Positions 5,412 through 5,886 of a stretch of 5,886 nucleotides of DNA are shown piece by piece. Source of the stretch: Flavobacteriales bacterium (GTDB lineage: Bacteria; Bacteroidota; Bacteroidia; Flavobacteriales; TMED113); assembly GCA_002696965.1 (NCBI GenBank), contig NZUB01000049.1, positions 43,621-49,506 of the forward strand. Reading direction: 5' to 3'. The notes beneath the pieces were generated by a model, which searched no databases, was not told the origin of the DNA, and saw only the letters and a program-made list of their open reading frames with translations. Numbering within the stretch: the stretch's first letter is position 1; the number at the start of each line of letters is the position of its first letter. The translations under genes and the position numbers were made by a program.

Positions 5412-5886
5412 TTAATTAACTAATTGAACAGAGCCAAATGAAAACTTTTTTTCACTTTGTTTATTGCCTATAAGTTCGGGATTTAAAACATACTCTAATT
5501 TATAGAAGTAAGTACCTTCTTTACATTCTTTTCCATTTTTGGATGTACCATCCCAAGGTTGATTGTCTTCTGAAGATTCAAAAATTTTTCTACCTAATCT
5601 GTTATATATGGTTACTCTATAAGTTGTAGCTTCGCATGTGGGGTAAGAGAGTGAAGGTAGAGTTTCTAATGTTCGATTTTCCTCATTGTTAGGAGCTTCG
5701 GGAAAGTAATCATTTTTATCATCACCATTTGGAGAAAATGCGAAAAAATTAGTATCATTATTATTATTATTATTATCTGGCAATCCCCACCAAACGCAAG
5801 GTTCGCATCCCTCATAACCTTCATAAATACTAACTGTTATCCAATCAGATGCTATTTCATCAGGATTACCATCTCCATTTGTGTCT
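5412..5886 (-). CDS. C-terminal part of a T9SS-exported protein with type B sorting domain (partial)
   Basis: The frame is open to the right window edge (157 residues seen, N-terminus missing); a TTG at 5783-5781 is not a real start. The visible part begins with DTNGDGNPDE, a DxNxDGxxD calcium-binding-like motif of the dockerin/thrombospondin-3 type. Next come CEPC (visible residues 27-30) and a run of six Asn. The last ~100 residues are a gliding-motility-type C-terminal domain (CHU_C, type B T9SS signal): FSPNGDDKNDYF, then YRVTIYNRLGRKIFES, WDGTSKNGKECKEGTYFYKLEY, and an end in SFGSVQLVN. Such domains direct proteins through the type IX system to the surface or medium and are usually removed after export. 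The passenger function lies outside the window. The stop is 13 bp before the FTCD gene, so read-through transcription is likely. Confidence 0.9.
   Translation of the reverse strand, partial: DTNGDGNPDEIASDWITVSIYEGYEGCEPCVWWGLPDNNNNNNDTNFFAFSPNGDDKNDYFPEAPNNEENRTLETLPSLSYPTCEATTYRVTIYNRLGRKIFESSEDNQPWDGTSKNGKECKEGTYFYKLEYVLNPELIGNKQSEKKFSFGSVQLVN
5757..5776. repeat. Trinucleotide microsatellite (ATT/AAT, about 6.7 units)
   Basis: There are twenty bases of uninterrupted ATT repeat on the plus strand. On the coding (minus) strand they give six consecutive AAT codons, and hence six Asn, in the linker just before the T9SS sorting domain. Unit gain or loss would change linker length without a frameshift. 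Confidence 0.9.

Noticed and set aside
5781..5783. TTG as the start of a 123-residue small protein
   Set aside because: The same frame stays open upstream to the window edge and encodes a sensible DxNxDG motif and Cys pair, so this is the tail of a longer exported protein.
1..5886. tRNA, rRNA, CRISPR array, insertion sequence, phage or defence genes
   Set aside because: The window is filled by six coding genes; no cloverleaf-like, repeat-spacer or transposase-like signals were seen in the short gaps.

Overview
The window looks like chromosomal DNA of a low-GC Bacteroidota, most likely a flavobacterium-type organism. The evidence is a type B C-terminal sorting domain of the type IX secretion system (T9SS), a fused alpha/beta E1 2-oxoacid dehydrogenase of the kind common in that phylum, a SUI1/YciH-type initiation factor, very AT-rich coding and spacer DNA, near absence of Shine-Dalgarno sequences ahead of the genes, and promoter-like TAnnTTTG elements. 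This assignment is inferred from gene types and composition; no search was run.

Layout. The window is almost completely coding: six genes, two of them cut by the window edges. On the left, a two-gene minus-strand unit encodes a 2-oxoglutarate/Fe(II)-type oxygenase of the isopenicillin N synthase-like family (122-1078). It is followed, with a 4-bp ATGA overlap, by the first 41 codons of a SUI1/YciH-like translation factor (1-125). A 59-bp AT-rich spacer (1079-1137) separates this unit from the divergent plus-strand gene for a 660-residue fused E1 2-oxoacid dehydrogenase, branched-chain type (1138-3120). The spacer holds an imperfect dyad whose two arms each read as a TAnnTTTG box in opposite directions. 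It is the best regulatory candidate in the window.

The right half is a second minus-strand run, read from high to low coordinates. It contains the C-terminal 157 residues of a T9SS-exported protein (5412-5886, open at the right edge), a bifunctional glutamate formimidoyltransferase / formimidoyl-THF cyclodeaminase (3704-5398), and a six-helix membrane protein resembling DUF998 (3108-3686). The gaps are only 13 and 17 bp, so co-transcription is plausible. The membrane-protein gene overlaps the end of the convergent E1 gene by 13 bp, and no intrinsic terminator is recognisable there.

Function. Two genes serve amino-acid catabolism: E1 acts in oxidative decarboxylation of branched-chain 2-oxo acids from Val/Leu/Ile, and FTCD transfers the formimino group of histidine breakdown to folate. 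Neither has its usual pathway partners in the window (no E2/E3, no hutH/U/I). I found no RNA gene, CRISPR array, insertion sequence or phage gene, and nothing I would defend as an undescribed system. The items worth a second look are the divergent dyad, the ATGA-coupled oxygenase/SUI1 pair with its internal SD-like sequence, and the tight linkage of a secreted protein gene to ftcD.
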